Shown here piece by piece: positions 47,004 to 57,639 of a stretch of DNA of 64,000 bases. Under the pieces are notes generated by a model. That model saw nothing but the letters and a program-made list of their open reading frames with translations, was not told the origin of the DNA and made no database searches. How positions within the stretch are numbered: position 1 is the first letter of the stretch; each line of letters starts with the position of its first letter. The stretch comes from Dryomyza anilis (lineage: Eukaryota; Arthropoda; Insecta; Diptera; Dryomyzidae): the NCBI GenBank assembly GCA_951804985.1, contig OX638134.1, positions 7,758,790 through 7,822,789 of the forward strand, given 5' to 3'. The position numbers and the translations under genes were made by a program.

Positions 47004-47203
47004 ATTGTTTGTTGGGTTTTTATTTTATATTTTTTTTGTATTTTCAGTGAAATTTGAAATTTTACTAATTTTTTTATTAAAAAGAGGCTCAAGAATGGGA
47101 TTTTTAAAATAGAAAATGTTAATTCATTTAACTTAATTCATTTGTCGAAAGCAGAAATTTTAGGTCGTTTTTTCAACTACGCATGTTTTAATTTCGGCTT
47201 TTT

Positions 47204-47209
47204 AATAAA
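47204..47209 (+). terminator. HAGH: Probable HAGH poly(A) signal
   Basis: AATAAA about 200 bp after the stop, in TTTTTAATAAACTA. Confidence 0.5.
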
Positions 47210-47558
47210 CTATTTTTAAAACAGTCTCTGTTTGATATGCATTTCTTATGAAAAGCCTGGCATTTGCAAATCTTAAGACAGGCCTTTGTTTAATATGTCT
47301 TTAAGACATTCTATTAAAAGAACTATTTTTGAGCCCTCTCTTAAAAGCCTCATTTTCTGCATTGTCTTTTAAAATTAATTTGTTTATATGGCACAAAATC
47401 ATAAATTGTACAGGGTGTTTGGTCTGTAAAAAAGCATTGAAACAAAAATAAATTTGTTTAGAAAAACAAAACCAAAAAAACACAAAAGGCTTTGTATTTG
47501 TCAACAAGATTGACGAAAATTTTTAAATATTTATTTTGTTTTTTTAAACTGAGAAAAA

Positions 47559-47746
47559 ATGAGTAAAAAGAAGACGGGCGGCAACAAAAGCGCTGCGCGT
47601 GTCTCGGACATAGATGTTATCAAAGCTCCGCCAGCAGATGCCAAAAAAAGAGGTAAAGGTAAAGTTGATCCTAAACTTGGACTAAATGATCGCACCGATG
47701 AGAGCATTATTGACTCAACTATATTTTATGATGAGGCTAATGAATG
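47559..47746 (+). CDS. SPATA17-like exon 1
   Basis: ATG in AGAAAAAATGAG. Lys-rich start MSKKKTGGNKSAARVSD. Ends GAATG|GTAAGT in phase 2. Confidence 0.85.
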
Positions 47747-50700
47747 GTAAGTATTATTATAATTATTGAATAAAAAAAACTTGATAAATTTTGTTTTTCA
47801 AATTTTTATTTTAGGATTGATGGTGAGGAGTATGAGGATGAATCAGAACATAAACTACATCCTGTACTATCGCGGTGAGTTGTAATAAAAAAAAGGTTAT
47901 TGTTTTTGAAGCAATCTCCTTTTAAAAGACTCCTTTTTAAACAATTTTTGAAGAAGCCTGCTTTTGTGGAACTATCTACCTCAACATGTGTGCTTGCGTT
48001 GTTTGTCTGTCAAAATCAGCGTATTTTCCAATATTTTGCATGGAACCTACCGAAATACGCAACATACGAACGCAGATCTATTGGAATATACAATTTTTAA
48101 CGAAATACTATTTATAAATCTGTCTTTAAATAGTTTTTTTTTGGTTTGACGGTGTTTTTGAAATCCTATCTATAAACTGTCTCTTTAGAAGGGGAGATTA
48201 TTATTTTTAGCAAGTTTTTATATTCAAAATACATTATTTTGAAAATTCTGTCTTAAAAAAAGTCCTGTTTCTAAGACAGTGTTGGCATAAATTCTCATTT
48301 CAAACCCTCCTCGTGGCTACCGATTGGTAATTATCACCACAGAGGATTATCCTCAGAACAGAGTTAGCTAAGGTCAGGCTGCGTGACTTTTAGTTGACGC
48401 CCATCAATGGTTCAACATCCGGATGATGCTCTTTGATCAGTCTGAGATTCTCTCTTCCTACCTACCTACCTAGGGGTAAAAGTCGTTCTGATTTCATTGA
48501 TAATCTCTCGAAGTTTTTGTATACCGAGTCACCTCCAATCTGTATCCACTTTCCGTATAACATTATCCCACGCGTGTAGTAGACAGGATAATAGACAGTA
48601 TCATCCTGAGTTTATGATTTCCAAAGTACTTTGAAAATTTTACCAGTCTTTCTCTAACCCCTGTGCCCCCTCGCCTCTTAAAAAAAAATTGGTCCCTCCT
48701 ATAAGTAAAAGACTACCCCATTATGCCTAAAAATGAAAAAAAAAATGTTTGTCCCCCTTAAAAAAATTTGGGACCCTTATAAGTAAAATGTCTATATACA
48801 AGATAATAATTTATAGCGTTTCCACAATTATAAATAGAATTCTACTTCTGTTCAGAATTCTACCTGGCCCAGTTTAAAAATAGTCCTGTCGCAAGCGGAG
48901 AAATCGAGCACCTGGTTATCTTTGATCTAATTCTTGACCCCTCCCGCGTAAAGCGGATCTCTGTGGGAGTGAATCATCTTTCTTCGCTTCTCGTGGATTC
49001 AAAATATGAAAATAACATAAAACCAAAACCCATGATCCGAAGATAAACTTCTTGCCTCCAATCAGTAGACAATCGTAGAAATGTGCTTAGCCAGTACAAG
49101 CCCAACAATCAACCAAAACCAACCACTTCCACTTCCAAAACCATAAACTTGTCAACAGTAAATACTACTAGTATACACTAATTTTCTGGGACGGTTATGC
49201 GGACTCAGTACCAGGAGATCATCTTCATTCTTAAGTGGTGAAAGTGGTTCGAGAAGTGCCTTCATGATTTGAAGAATGTCTTTAAAAACCTATTTTCAAA
49301 GCATTCGATTCAGAAGACTGTCTTTAAACGTAGAATTTGAAGACTTTCTTAAAAATGTTCCTTATAGAATGCGGTTTTTTTTTAGACAGTCTTTCTATAA
49401 TTCTAGAATCCCGCTTATTGGAATACCATTTTCAGAGGAGTTTTTTTAGAAGACTTTGGAATGCTGTTTTAAGGAATTTTGTTTTCAATGCTGTAGTTTT
49501 AGAAGACCGTCGTAAAACGATCTTTTAGATGTCTGGTTTTAAGACATTTTTTTTTGTGAAGAGTTGAATGCAATTCTTTTGAAGTCCTATTTCCAAGGCA
49601 GTAGCTGAACTCAACAATCAAACAAAACCTGACACTTACAAAACCATAAACTTGCCGACAGTAAATACTACTAGTACCAGCGACCGGAAGATCGGCAAGA
49701 GACATCGTTTTTCTGTGACAGTTATGCGGACTCAGTACCAGAAAACCATCTTCATTCTTAACACGATCAAGTACAAGGAAGTGATCGAGAAGCGCCTTCG
49801 TGATTTGAAGAATGTCTTTAAAAACCTCTTTAGAAAGAAGACTGTCTTAAACGTAGGCTTTTGAGGGCTTTCCTAAGAATGTTCATTATTTATTGCTGTT
49901 TTTTTAGACAGTCCCGCTTTTTGGAACACTATTTTCAGAAGAGTGTTTTTTGAAGACTTTTTGGAATGCTGCTTTTTGGTATTCTGTTTTTAAGGCAGTA
50001 TTGTTAGAAGTCTGTCTTAAAATTATCTTTTTAAAAAACGATCTTTTCAAGAAATTATTTTCTGAATGCTATTGACAGTTCTTTTTGAATAATATTTTCA
50101 AGGAAGTAGTATTAGAAGCCTGTTTTGAAACCATCATTTCAGAAACCTGTTTTATGATGTCTTTTTAGAAAACTTTTTAGAATCATATCTTAAGAGCGTC
50201 TCTTTTTAGAAGACTGCTTTGATTACATTATTTTCTAAAAACGGTCTTAAAAAGTCCTGTTTTTAAGAGAGGTTTTAAGGAAGACTAATTTAAAAAAGTC
50301 TTTGAAATCATCTTTTCAATACAAAAAGCTGCCTTATATTTATCTTTTAGATGCCTTTTTAAAGAATGTTCTTTTTAGAGCTCTAATTTATTTATTATTT
50401 CTTAATTAAATCTTCGATATACATGACTTTTTTTGAATGTAGCTTTTTGGAATTATAAATTTTAACCAGTTGTCTATTTGCCTTAAAAGGATGTTTTTTA
50501 GACTTTTGAGTTTTTTTATTATTCCATTTTTTATTATCCTATTACCAGTCTGTTTTAAAATAATTACTACAAAGCCTATCTTTAGACAATTTTTTATGTT
50601 GATTTTTAAAGTCTTTTGGCATCCTTTTTTATATGCGGTATTTTCGGAGGCCTGATTAATATCATTCTTGACTTTTTTTCAGAAGACTTTTCTGAATGGA

Positions 50701-52012
50701 TTCTTTTCCAAAGCCTGTTTTAAAGGAAACCTGTTTTTTATAAGTCAAGGCGGTAGTTTTAGAGGCCTGCCTTAATATCTTCCTCGCCTGTTTTTCAGAA
50801 GACTGTTTTAAAGGAAACCTTTTTAAGTCAAGGCTGTAGTTCTAGATGCTTCTTTTTAATATAGTCTTTAAGATTTCAAGTTTTTTTAAAAAGTATATTT
50901 AAAAAAAAACCTTCTTTTTAATGCCCGTTTTTTCTCTCTTTCTCCCCACAAGCACCTCCATGCTTTTGCAGGACTATCGCGAGTTCAAGGCCGCGCGCAC
51001 CATTCAAACGGCCGCACGCGGCTGGTACGTGCGTCACATAATCGCCAAACAGACGCGCGCCGCCAGTATTATTCAACGCGCCTGGCGTTTCTTTTACGCC
51101 AAACGTTATTACTATCGATTGCTGGAGCGTACCCTGCAGGAACGCATCGAGGCGCATTATTATCGCTGCGCGCAGCTTATACAATCATTGTGGCGTGGCT
51201 ATTGGGTGCGTGAAAATGTCCACGATCAGTATCGTATGCGACGCATGCAAATGCGCGCCGCCGAGGATCTGCTACACTGTGTCGCCTTTAAGTTGCATCA
51301 CCTGCTGCGCACACATCAAATACCAGGCATCTATTCATTGCGAAATTCGCAGTACGTAATACGGTGTAGTTGAATTTATATATTGCAGTAATTTCAATAT
51401 TTTTTGTCGATGTAGCTGCCTCTCGAAGGTCGAACAACTGTTGGCCGCTATGAGCTATAAGAAACACAACGATCATGTGCGTCTAGCGCGTCAAAAACGC
51501 GAAAATCGCATTAAGGATCTGAAGAATGCACACAAAGAATCTGCCTATCAAACGGATATACCATATCCGGGTCCCAATTTTGAGGGTATTTGCGAACCCA
51601 AGTGTTGTGCGCTCTACAAGGAGGCAGATGCGGACAAGAAAATGTTTAAAATACTCAGCATTTATGAGCGTGCCGCCGGCATGGATCCGCGTTTGCGTAA
51701 AATACGCACGAATCCGAAATCACGTATGTAATTTTTTAATATTTTTAATATTTTATTATTTAATTTTTCTTCACAGGCAAATCTTCGAAATCGGGCACTA
51801 AACGTCGTCGCGCAACTGTCAATGATTTCTGTACCGATGTGGTCAATAGCATGAAACGCTGGAATATACTGAGCCCCAATAATGTCACCATTGATCCGAA
51901 TGTCTTCAAGAATCCAGAGAATGTGGAGAAATTCCTCACCGAAATACAATCGATGAATAGTTTTATGCATCCACGTTGTTACTGTCATGTGGATTTGAAC
52001 GAGGTGATATAA
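47559..52012 (+). CDS. SPATA17-like IQ-motif protein
   Basis: Five exons, 47,559-47,746, 47,815-47,874, 50,953-51,351, 51,416-51,723 and 51,777-52,012 (1191 bp), give 396 residues in a continuous frame. Residues 1-62 are basic and low in complexity. Three IQ motifs follow: about 96-115 (ARTIQTAARGWYVRH), 119-138 (ASIIQRAWRFFYAKR) and 155-174 (AQLIQSLWRGYWVRE). These are calmodulin-binding helices. At 196-211, KLHHLLRTHQIPGIYS closely resembles the segment after the IQ motifs in vertebrate SPATA17, and the order and spacing agree, so I call it a SPATA17 relative. A cilium/flagellum or sperm role is inferred from the family. The C-terminal 180 residues (PYPGPNFEGICEPKCC, YCHVDLNEVI) are not otherwise known to me. 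Exon 3 must use the acceptor CCCCACAAG at 50,952; the nearer TTTTGCAG would break the frame. Confidence 0.85.
47815..47874 (+). CDS. SPATA17-like exon 2
   Basis: A 60-bp exon, acceptor TTTTATTTTAG and donor GTGAGT. Acidic: IDGEEYEDESEHKLHPVLS. Confidence 0.8.
47875..50952. other. SPATA17-like intron 3
   Basis: A 3.1-kb intron. 49,140-50,040 is a two-copy tandem duplication, listed separately. Much of 49,300-50,900 is built from degenerate TTTTTAGAAGACTGTCTTT-type phrases. 48,330-49,000 is more complex but shows no exon. Confidence 0.5.
49140..50040. repeat. Tandem duplication, unit about 500 bp
   Basis: AACCATAAACTTG, CAGTAAATACTACTAGTA, GTTATGCGGACTCAGTACCA and GATTTGAAGAATGTCTTTAA occur in the same order near 49,141-49,290 and 49,650-49,830, and similarity continues for about 200 bp more. 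The right copy has a 70-codon frame (MPTVNTTSTSDRKIGKRHRF...) that is broken in the left copy. Confidence 0.75.
50953..51351 (+). CDS. SPATA17-like exon 3 (IQ motifs)
   Basis: A strong pyrimidine tract (TTTCTCTCTTTCTCCCCACA then AG) leads into (R)TSMLLQDYREFKAARTIQ. Holds all three IQ motifs. Ends at CGCA|GTACGT in phase 2. Confidence 0.85.
51416..51723 (+). CDS. SPATA17-like exon 4
   Basis: Acceptor TCGATGTAG, then (H)CLSKVEQLLAAMSYKKHND. Lys/Arg-rich coil, then PYPGPNFEGICEPKCC. Donor GTATGT in phase 1. Confidence 0.82.
51777..52012 (+). CDS. SPATA17-like exon 5
   Basis: Acceptor TTTTTCTTCACAG. (R)KSSKSGTKRRRATVNDF to PRCYCHVDLNEVI and TAA. Confidence 0.85.
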
Positions 52013-52076
52013 TCGATTGATATTTTATTCTTTATTATAACAAGGTATAATTATTATTATAACTAAAGAACGTTTG

Positions 52077-52082
52077 AATAAA
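52077..52082 (+). terminator. Probable poly(A) signal of the SPATA17-like gene
   Basis: AATAAA 65 bp past the stop codon. Confidence 0.55.
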
Positions 52083-52346
52083 ACCTAATTTTTGGCAACA
52101 TCAAAGGCTATTTTAATCTTATAACACAGATGTTTTGTAAATTTATAACGTAAAAAGTCGCAAAAATTTTAAATGCGGATGAGACCTAGTAATAGAGATT
52201 TGAAAAGTGTATATTTCATTTTCTAGACATAGATTTAAATTCATATATTTCAAAAAATTTAATTTTAAATAATTTAAATCAAACTTTAAACGATATGTAT
52301 TGAATTCGTAGATTAAAATCAGGTTTATTCTTTTTCGACTTTTCAG

Positions 52347-52405
52347 ATTCTTGAGACACAGATTCTGCTATTCCTCGAATTCCATCACCAATTTTGCAGC
52401 CTCAG
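52347..52405 (+). other. Possible cryptic or alternative exon
   Basis: 59 bp of mixed composition between CGACTTTTCAG and CTCAG|GTAAATG. Two plus frames are open (ILETQILLFLEFHHQF...; FLRHRFCYSSNSITNF...). On the minus strand the same DNA reads EAAKLVMEFEE then stop, with AATAAA about 60 bp later. Strand and function are undecided. It could be an alternative 3' exon of the SPATA17-like gene. Confidence 0.3.
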
Positions 52406-52439
52406 GTAAATGTTTTTAATATACAGTTGAATTTAATTT

Positions 52440-53635
52440 TTATTAAAAATAAATTGAAATAGAAATAAATTGAATTTTAGTGAAAAATTTTTAATTTTAG
52501 TTGAAAATTGAATTTTTTTTAGTGAAAAAATTGAATTTTTAGTGAAAAATTATTTTCTGAAAATTTGAATTTTTAATTAAAAGTTAATTTTCAGTAAAAC
52601 ATATAATATGTAGTGAAAAATTTAATTTTTAGTGAAAATTTGAATTTATTGAAATTTTCATTTTTTAATGAAAAATTGAATTTTTAGTGTAAATTTAAAT
52701 ATTTAGTGAAAATTTGATTTTTTTTGAAAATATGAATTTTTTGAAAATTTGAATTTTTTGAAAATTTGAATTTTTAATGAAAAATTGAATTTTTTAGTGA
52801 AAATTTGAATTTTTAATGAAAAATTTAATTTTTAGTGAAAATTTTATTTATAGTGAAAAATTGCATTTTTAGTGAAAAATTAAATTTTTTTTAATGAAAA
52901 ATTTGAATTTTTAGTGTTAATTTCAATTTTTTGAAAATTTGAACTTTTAATGAAAAATTGAATTTTTAGTAAAAATTTGAATTTTTTGAAAATTTGAATT
53001 TTTTGAAAATTTGAAATTTTTGAAAATTTGAATTTTTAATGAAAAATTGAATTTTTAATGAAAAATTGAATTTTTAATGAAAAATTGAATTTTTAGTGAA
53101 AATTTGAATTTTTAATGAAAAATTTAATTTCTAGTGAAAATTTGAATTTTTTGAAAATATGAATTATTAATGAAAAAATGAATTTTTATTGAAAAATTTA
53201 ATTTTTAGTGAAAATTTGAATTTTAGTGAAAATTTAAATATTTAGTGAAAATTTGAATTTTTCGAAAATTTGAATTTTTTGAAAATTTGAATTTTTAATG
53301 AAAATTTGTATTTTTAGTGAAAAATTGAATTTTTATTGAAAATTGAGTTTTTAGTGAAAATTTAATTTTTTTTTTAGTGAAAAATTCAATTTTAGTAAAA
53401 ATTTGAATTTTTAGTGTAAATTTCAATTTATTGAAAATTTGAATTTTTTGTGAAAAAGTGAATTTATTGAAAATTTGAATTTTTAATGAAAATTTTAATT
53501 TTTAATAAAAAATTGAATTTTTAGTAAAAATTTGAATTTTTTGTGTGAAATTAAAATTTTAGTGAGAATTTGAATTTTTAGTAAAAAGTTGAACTTCTAT
53601 GTAGTGATAAATTTAATTTTTAAGGAAAAATTGTA
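52440..53635 (+). repeat. 19-bp minisatellite, block 5 (degenerate)
   Basis: About 60 diverged units of the GTGAAAAATTGAATTTTTA family, many with the GTG lost (TTTTGAAAATTTGAA). Same orientation as blocks 1 and 4. Confidence 0.9.
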
Positions 53636-54720
53636 TTTCCAAAATGACAAAAATAAACGTATTTGATTCTGCTGAACCATTCAGAGACAAAATCTTTGCA
53701 AAGAACATTGGCAAGGACTCCGCAATTGCATTTTGAAACCACAGCAGATAATTGCAACATTTGTTTGTAGCTGCTGCTGCTATTGCTGACTAACTGACGT
53801 ACAGACTGACTGAATGGCTGCATGACAACAATCACAATGGCAGCAATAAATAGCAGCAACAAAATCGGATATTGCCAGGCAATGGGTCACTGAGTGCAGC
53901 TTTATATCGTCGTTGTCCTCGTCATCATCATCCAACGTTGTTGTTGCAGGAAATAATTTTCGCAAAAATAATAAATAACATGAAATTAAATAAAGCACCG
54001 GACCGCACAGAAGAAGCCAACTACATAAAGAAGCAAGCTGAAAATAAAGCAGTGGCAGCAGCAACAGCAAAATCATGATTCGACCAACACTTGAATTGGA
54101 CATTAAGGACGAGTGTCCTTGCTGGGTACTTCAATTGAAATGATAAAAGGATGCGGTAAAAAGTAGCCGGCGCACAAATAAACTGCAATGATTCATGGTA
54201 AACAGAAGTAGCCGCAGTAGCAGCAGCAACAACAACAGCGTAGTTTGCAGCGAAGTTTGTTGCAAGGACATTTTCGAAGGACTTTGTAATATGCAGCTAA
54301 AGTGCGCACGGCAGTCATTCAGACGGCGACAGTCATCTCAAAATTGTAGATGCAGAAATATAAGTGAGTGGGAGCAGCATAAGATGCAGAACGGTAGCAT
54401 GTAATAGACGTACACAGCAAAAAAAAAATATAAATATTGTAAATATAACAAATTTTTTAATCAAAACAAATTAATTTTTAATTTTTTACAAACGATTACA
54501 ATCAATAATTGTATAATAAAAAATGTATTTAAAAATTAACAAATTTAAACAGTTTTGGTAATTTCAATAATTTATTAAACGTAAAATATAAATTGTTTAT
54601 ATTTTTTTATTATATTTACAAAACATTTTGCGATATTAATTAAAATGAACAAATTGTACTAAATATTTTATGAAAATTACAAATTCACTTAGTTTGTAAA
54701 ATATTTAATAGTAATAATTA
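53636..54720. other. CAG/CAA-bearing non-coding DNA
   Basis: 53,640-54,415 is moderately complex, with scattered CAGCAGCAA and GACTGACTGA phrases. 54,420-54,720 is A+T-rich. Short frames exist on both strands but none looks coding. Such DNA is common around fly regulatory regions. Confidence 0.4.
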
Positions 54721-54734
54721 AAATATTTGAATGA

Positions 54735-55772
54735 TCTATATATATAAAATTGAAATGTCCTGTGTGTGCCAGAGCATTACGAGAGAACGAACAGACGGAT
54801 TTGCCTAATTCCTTTTGTATTTTGTTCGTGTCAATGCAAGAGTGGTTTTGGAGAAAAGTCGGAAAAACCCAAAGGAAGAGCCGGAAAATCTAAAATATCT
54901 AAATTTGGCCCAAGGACTATGAAATTTGGGCAGGGTGTTTATCTCTTGCCGTATGTGTGCACTACGAAGGGATTTTTTGAAATTCGCCTCCTAAGGTACA
55001 CAAATGGGCGTGACAAAATTGAAATTTTAATTAAAAATATCGGTGTAATTAAGATAAGCACAGTCATGCCCCTTTCCATATGTCCCTTTCCATATGACTA
55101 AAACTATAAAAATGTTGTAACTCCTGATTTACTAAGATTAGAGTTATATCAATAGAAATATTACAAACTCCAATCGTCACGTAGAAAGTAAGTGGGATTG
55201 GATTAACGGGCGTGGCACCTCCCATATAGCCCAAACTTTAAAATTGCTATAACTTCTGACATACTAAGAGTTGAGTTGTAATAATGAACACAAATGTTCA
55301 TATTTAAAACTCCAATCGTCACGTAGAATATGGGCGGATTGCACAACGGGGCGTGGCATCTCTCATATAACCGAAACTTTAAAATTTCTAAACTCTTTAC
55401 TTACTAAGAGCAGAGTTATAAAAATCGAAACAAAAGATTATATCAAACATTGTAATAGTCACTTAGAATGTGGACGGAATGGGACAATGGGGCGAGGCAT
55501 CTTCCATATAACTAAAATTTTAAAAATGCTAACTCTTGACTTACTAAGAGCAGAATTGTACGAATCGAAACGAAGGATCATTTTAAAATGTTTAATAGTA
55601 AAGTAGAATGTAAGCGGGATTGGAAAAATGGGCATGGACCTACGTTCAATGTGGGCGGGAAAAATAGTGACTAGGCATGCACTAAAAAGGTAAAAAGGGG
55701 CACTTTATAAACGATATAGTTTTGCAATTGCAAAAACTTAGCACGGGCGCAGCTGTGCACGGGTCCAGCTAG
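54735..55772 (+). mobile_element. Non-autonomous Helitron
   Basis: It begins TCTATATATATAAAATTGAA, a common insect Helitron head. It ends GGGTCCAGCTAG after a G+C-rich CAGCTGTGCAC palindromic stretch, with A before and T after (A|TC...CTAG|T). The 1038-bp body has no helicase frame and carries about four tandem repeats near 55,090-55,640. An unusual 11-bp direct repeat TATTTGAATGA abuts both ends. Confidence 0.82.
55090..55640. repeat. Tandem repeats inside the Helitron
   Basis: About four copies at about 130-bp spacing of ACTAAGA..AGAGTT, TCCAATCGTCACGTAGAA and GGGCGTGGCAYCTCYCATAT. Internal minisatellites are usual in non-autonomous Helitrons. Confidence 0.75.
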
Positions 55773-56300
55773 TATTTGAATGAAATTGACTTGACTTTGA
55801 ATGGAAAATCCTTGGTTTATTTCTGTAATTTATTAATTGCACAAGTTTGATTATTATGTTTGTAATATTTAGAAACAAATTGTGACATATCTATTAAAAG
55901 GTATAAAATGAAAACGGTATTCTAATGAAATGATTAAATAGTTTGTAAATTTTTTGTTTATTATAATTTAAATGTGAATGATTTTTTGTAATATTAACAA
56001 AATAGTTTGCTATATTTATAAAAAAAAAAATTCAAAAATATTTAAATGAAATTGACTTGAATTTGAATGGAAAATCATTTGTTAATTTCTGTAATTTATT
56101 AATTGCACAAGTTTAATTATTATGTATGTAATATTTAGAAAAAATTGTGCTATATCTATTACAAGCTATAAAAGGAAAACGGTATTCTAAAGAAATGATT
56201 AAATAGTTTGTAAATTTTTTGTTTATTATAATTTAAATTAATGATTTTTTGTAATATTAACAAAACAGTTTGCTATATTTATAAAAAAAAACTATGAAAC
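55773..56300. repeat. Tandem duplication, unit about 265 bp
   Basis: 55,773-56,040 and 56,041-56,300 match throughout (ATGAAATTGACTTGA, TAATTTATTAATTGCACAAG, AACGGTATTCTAA, TTTGCTATATTTATAAAAAA). More diverged copies of the last part (AACAAAAYAGTTTGCTATAT) continue to about 56,900. Confidence 0.8.
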
Positions 56301-57079
56301 GATTTTATAATAAAGTAACAAATTTAAATAGTTTGTAAATTGTTGCAAATAAACATTTTTTGTAATATAAACAATGTAATATAAATATTTTACTATATTC
56401 ATTAAAAACAAGAAGTTGTACAAGATGTTTAAAATAAAATGATGTATTATAATTGTTTTTAAATTTATGTAATTTAAAACTGCTATAATAAAAATGTTTT
56501 TAAATATGTGTATGTTATATTGAGAAAAGAGTTTGCAAAATAAATTAAAATTAACAAATTGTTAAAAATATTTTATTGAAATGACAAATTGAAATAGTTT
56601 GAATGTTAAAAATAAAAATTTGTAACTATATTTTAACAAAAAGACAATTTTAATTTGTTTTTATTAACAGTGATTATTGTAATATTAACAAAACATGTTA
56701 TTTTTATTTAAAAAAAGCACAAAATTGTCAAAGATAAAGACACATGCAAATAGTTTGTAAACTCCTATAATTATAACGTGATTGTATTTTTGTTCTATTA
56801 ACGAAATATTTTGCTATATTAATGAGAATGGTATGAAATTGTCAAAAAGATTTTAATTAAATAACAAACTACAAACTATTTGAGGTTATTATACTTTTCG
56901 AACAATATACATTTATTCATGAATTTTTTCATTGCTACTATTCATTGTTACGATTTATTTTTGTAATACTAACAAATTAATTTTCTATATTAATCAAAGG
57001 CAAAAAATTGTAAGAGATAACACGATTTAAATAGAAAAACTGTGATCAGTTAGAAATTGGCGTAATCAGTTAAACTTGT

Positions 57080-57620
57080 GGTACTGACAAAACATTTTGT
57101 CGGTATTAGAAAAAAGCTATTGTTTAGCAAAACAGTTTTTAGTTTTAGTAAAACAATTTGTTTTATTCGCAAATTAACTTGGTTGTATTAGCAAAACTGT
57201 TTGTAGTATTAGAAAAATAATTTGTTGTATTAGTAAAATAACTTGGTTGTATTAACAAAACAGTTTGTGGTATAAGCAAAACAATTTGTTGTATTAGAAA
57301 ACCAACATGGTAGTATTAGCAAAATAGTTTGTGGTATTAGCAAATCGATTTGTTGTATTAGAAAACAACTGTGTTGTTGTATTCATGGAATTAACTAAAC
57401 AATTTGTTGTATTAGCAAAATAAATTGGCTTTATTAGCAAAATAGTTTGTGTTATTAGCAAAACATTTTGTTGTATTCGCCAAATAATTTGTTCTAAAAG
57501 CAAAGCTATTTTTTTTTGTATTGTATAAAAAATGTGCTCATTAAATTTATTATTTATACATTCAGCAAAACCATTTATTATATTAACTAATGTATTTGCT
57601 GTTTTAACTAATTTTGTGCA
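57080..57620. repeat. 21-bp minisatellite
   Basis: About 20 imperfect units of TTTGTTGTATTAGCAAAACA. On the minus strand it gives a spurious 148-codon frame. Confidence 0.8.
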
Positions 57621-57639
57621 ATTTATGGTTTTGGCTTTA

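Noticed and set aside
46251..47112. Long frames in other phases and on the minus strand over HAGH exon 3 (up to 216 codons)
   Set aside because: Shadows of a G+C-rich exon; only the plus frame has the metal-site motifs.
50972..50990. Exon 3 of the SPATA17-like gene beginning at the CAG acceptor 50,969-50,971
   Set aside because: Would shift the frame after exon 2; the AAG acceptor at 50,952 keeps it.
10929..53635. CRISPR-like arrays
   Set aside because: Repeats are head-to-tail with no unique spacers, in a eukaryotic genome; they are minisatellites.
53780..54404. Short frames in CAG/CAA-rich DNA (107 and 69 codons)
   Set aside because: Low-complexity triplet DNA read on either strand gives such frames; no conserved motif.
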